From contig NZ_CP043499.1 of assembly GCF_009498215.1 (NCBI RefSeq), forward strand, positions 1,624,001-1,688,000: a DNA stretch of 64,000 nucleotides, given 5' to 3'. A program made the position numbers and the translations under genes. Positions 63,600 through 64,000 of the stretch are shown piece by piece. The DNA is from Rhizobium grahamii. GTDB lineage: Bacteria; Pseudomonadota; Alphaproteobacteria; Rhizobiales; Rhizobiaceae. Numbering within the stretch: position 1 is the first letter of the stretch; each line of letters starts with the position of its first letter. Under the pieces are notes generated by a model, which was not told the origin of the DNA, did not search any database, and saw nothing but the letters and a program-made list of their open reading frames with translations.

Positions 63600-64000
63600 A
63601 GCTCGCGCACCCTCTGTCGCCTGACGATGGCAATGAAGACAGGAGCGCCGAGAAGGGCCGTCACGATGCCGACGTCGAGTTCGGCAGGCCTCGCAACGAT
63701 CCGCCCGACGATATCGGCGGCAAGCAACAGACCGGCGCCCCCGATCGCCGAGAACGGCAGGAGCCAGCGGTGGTCGACACCGACAAGCAACCGGCATAGA
63801 TGCGGCACCACAAGACCGAGAAAGGCGATCGGGCCACAGACGGCGGTGGTCGCGCCGCAGAGAAGAATGGCGCCGAGCGATGCGACCGCCCGCGCTAGCG
63901 CCACGTTTTCACCGAGCCCCGCGGCCAGCTCATCGCCTAGGGCCAGCGAATTCAACTTCCGGGCCGACAGGAGGCTGATGGCGAAGCCCACGGCGAGAAA
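63596..64000 (-). CDS. Ferric-siderophore ABC transporter permease (FecCD family), N-terminus beyond window
   Basis: The C-terminal ~134 residues of a second FecCD permease, open to the window edge. LNSLALGDELAAGLGENVALAR, VCGPIAFLGLVVPHLCRLLVG and LDVGIVTALLGAPVFIAIV are typical of FepD-type partners. Its stop overlaps the next permease start. The binding protein and the rest of this gene should lie just past base 64000. Confidence 0.9.
   Translation of the reverse strand, partial: FLAVGFAISLLSARKLNSLALGDELAAGLGENVALARAVASLGAILLCGATTAVCGPIAFLGLVVPHLCRLLVGVDHRWLLPFSAIGGAGLLLAADIVGRIVARPAELDVGIVTALLGAPVFIAIVRRQRVREL

Overview
The window looks like accessory DNA from a soil or plant-associated alphaproteobacterium of the Rhizobium/Ensifer/Agrobacterium type. 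The sequence is GC-rich. Almost all genes belong to substrate-scavenging units (ABC transporter, sugar-responsive regulator, catabolic enzymes), and there are homologues of rhizopine catabolism proteins (MocD, MocE, MocB), an exopolysaccharide-type GH16 glycanase with its own type I secretion system, and siderophore uptake genes. This composition fits a megaplasmid or chromid. I saw no tRNA, rRNA, replication gene, transposase, phage gene or CRISPR array.

Layout. 1-4201: siderophore uptake (truncated TonB-dependent receptor, divergent AraC regulator, lone FhuC-type ATPase). 4486-16968: a probable single regulon made of a SorC-type regulator, a two-domain class II aldolase/short-chain dehydrogenase, a ribose-type ABC importer, and the tight operon mtnK-mtnA-split transketolase-RuBisCO-like protein. 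A perfect inverted repeat (11441-11467) lies between the divergent transporter and mtnK, and related half-sites precede the regulator gene. 17008-24637: LacI regulator, GH78 alpha-L-rhamnosidase and a complete carbohydrate ABC importer, closed by a terminator. 24638-26457: poorly coding DNA with a small glycine-zipper protein and a LysR-like remnant. 26458-30998: type I secretion ABC protein, HlyD adaptor and secreted GH16 glycanase with RTX repeats. 31059-38047 (minus strand): LacI-family regulator, MocD/MocE-type oxygenase and Rieske ferredoxin, MocB-like binding protein, ferredoxin reductase, TIM-barrel protein and glutathione-dependent formaldehyde dehydrogenase, which together suggest oxidative demethylation with formaldehyde removal. 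38148-46378: LacI regulator with two identical operators, sugar isomerase/epimerase, ABC importer and GMC oxidoreductase.

46498-48586 is a decayed zone: a frameshifted isomerase, a peptide-permease remnant with an in-frame stop, and an in-frame chimera of a truncated phosphodiesterase and a HAD phosphatase. 48850-58495 holds HisC- and HisD-like enzymes, two dehydrogenases, a HutC-type regulator, an APH-fold kinase and a sulfonate/taurine-type ABC importer. It resembles dihydroxypropanesulfonate (hps) catabolism but has extra genes, and two identical 12-bp palindromes are likely operators. 58545-60541 is a frameshifted N,N-dimethylformamidase-like gene. 60659-64000 is a second siderophore unit: a siderophore-interacting flavoprotein, an ATPase and two permeases, the last cut by the window edge.

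The most unusual system is the 4.5-16.9 kb regulon. MtnK and MtnA have intact catalytic residues, but none of the usual methionine-salvage enzymes follow them. Instead they are coupled to a two-subunit transketolase-like enzyme and a RuBisCO-like protein. I propose, as inference only, that a 5-modified ribose is phosphorylated, isomerised to a ketose-1-phosphate, moved to a 1-modified xylulose-5-phosphate by the RuBisCO-like protein, and cleaved by the thiamine-dependent enzyme, with the aldolase offering a parallel cleavage.
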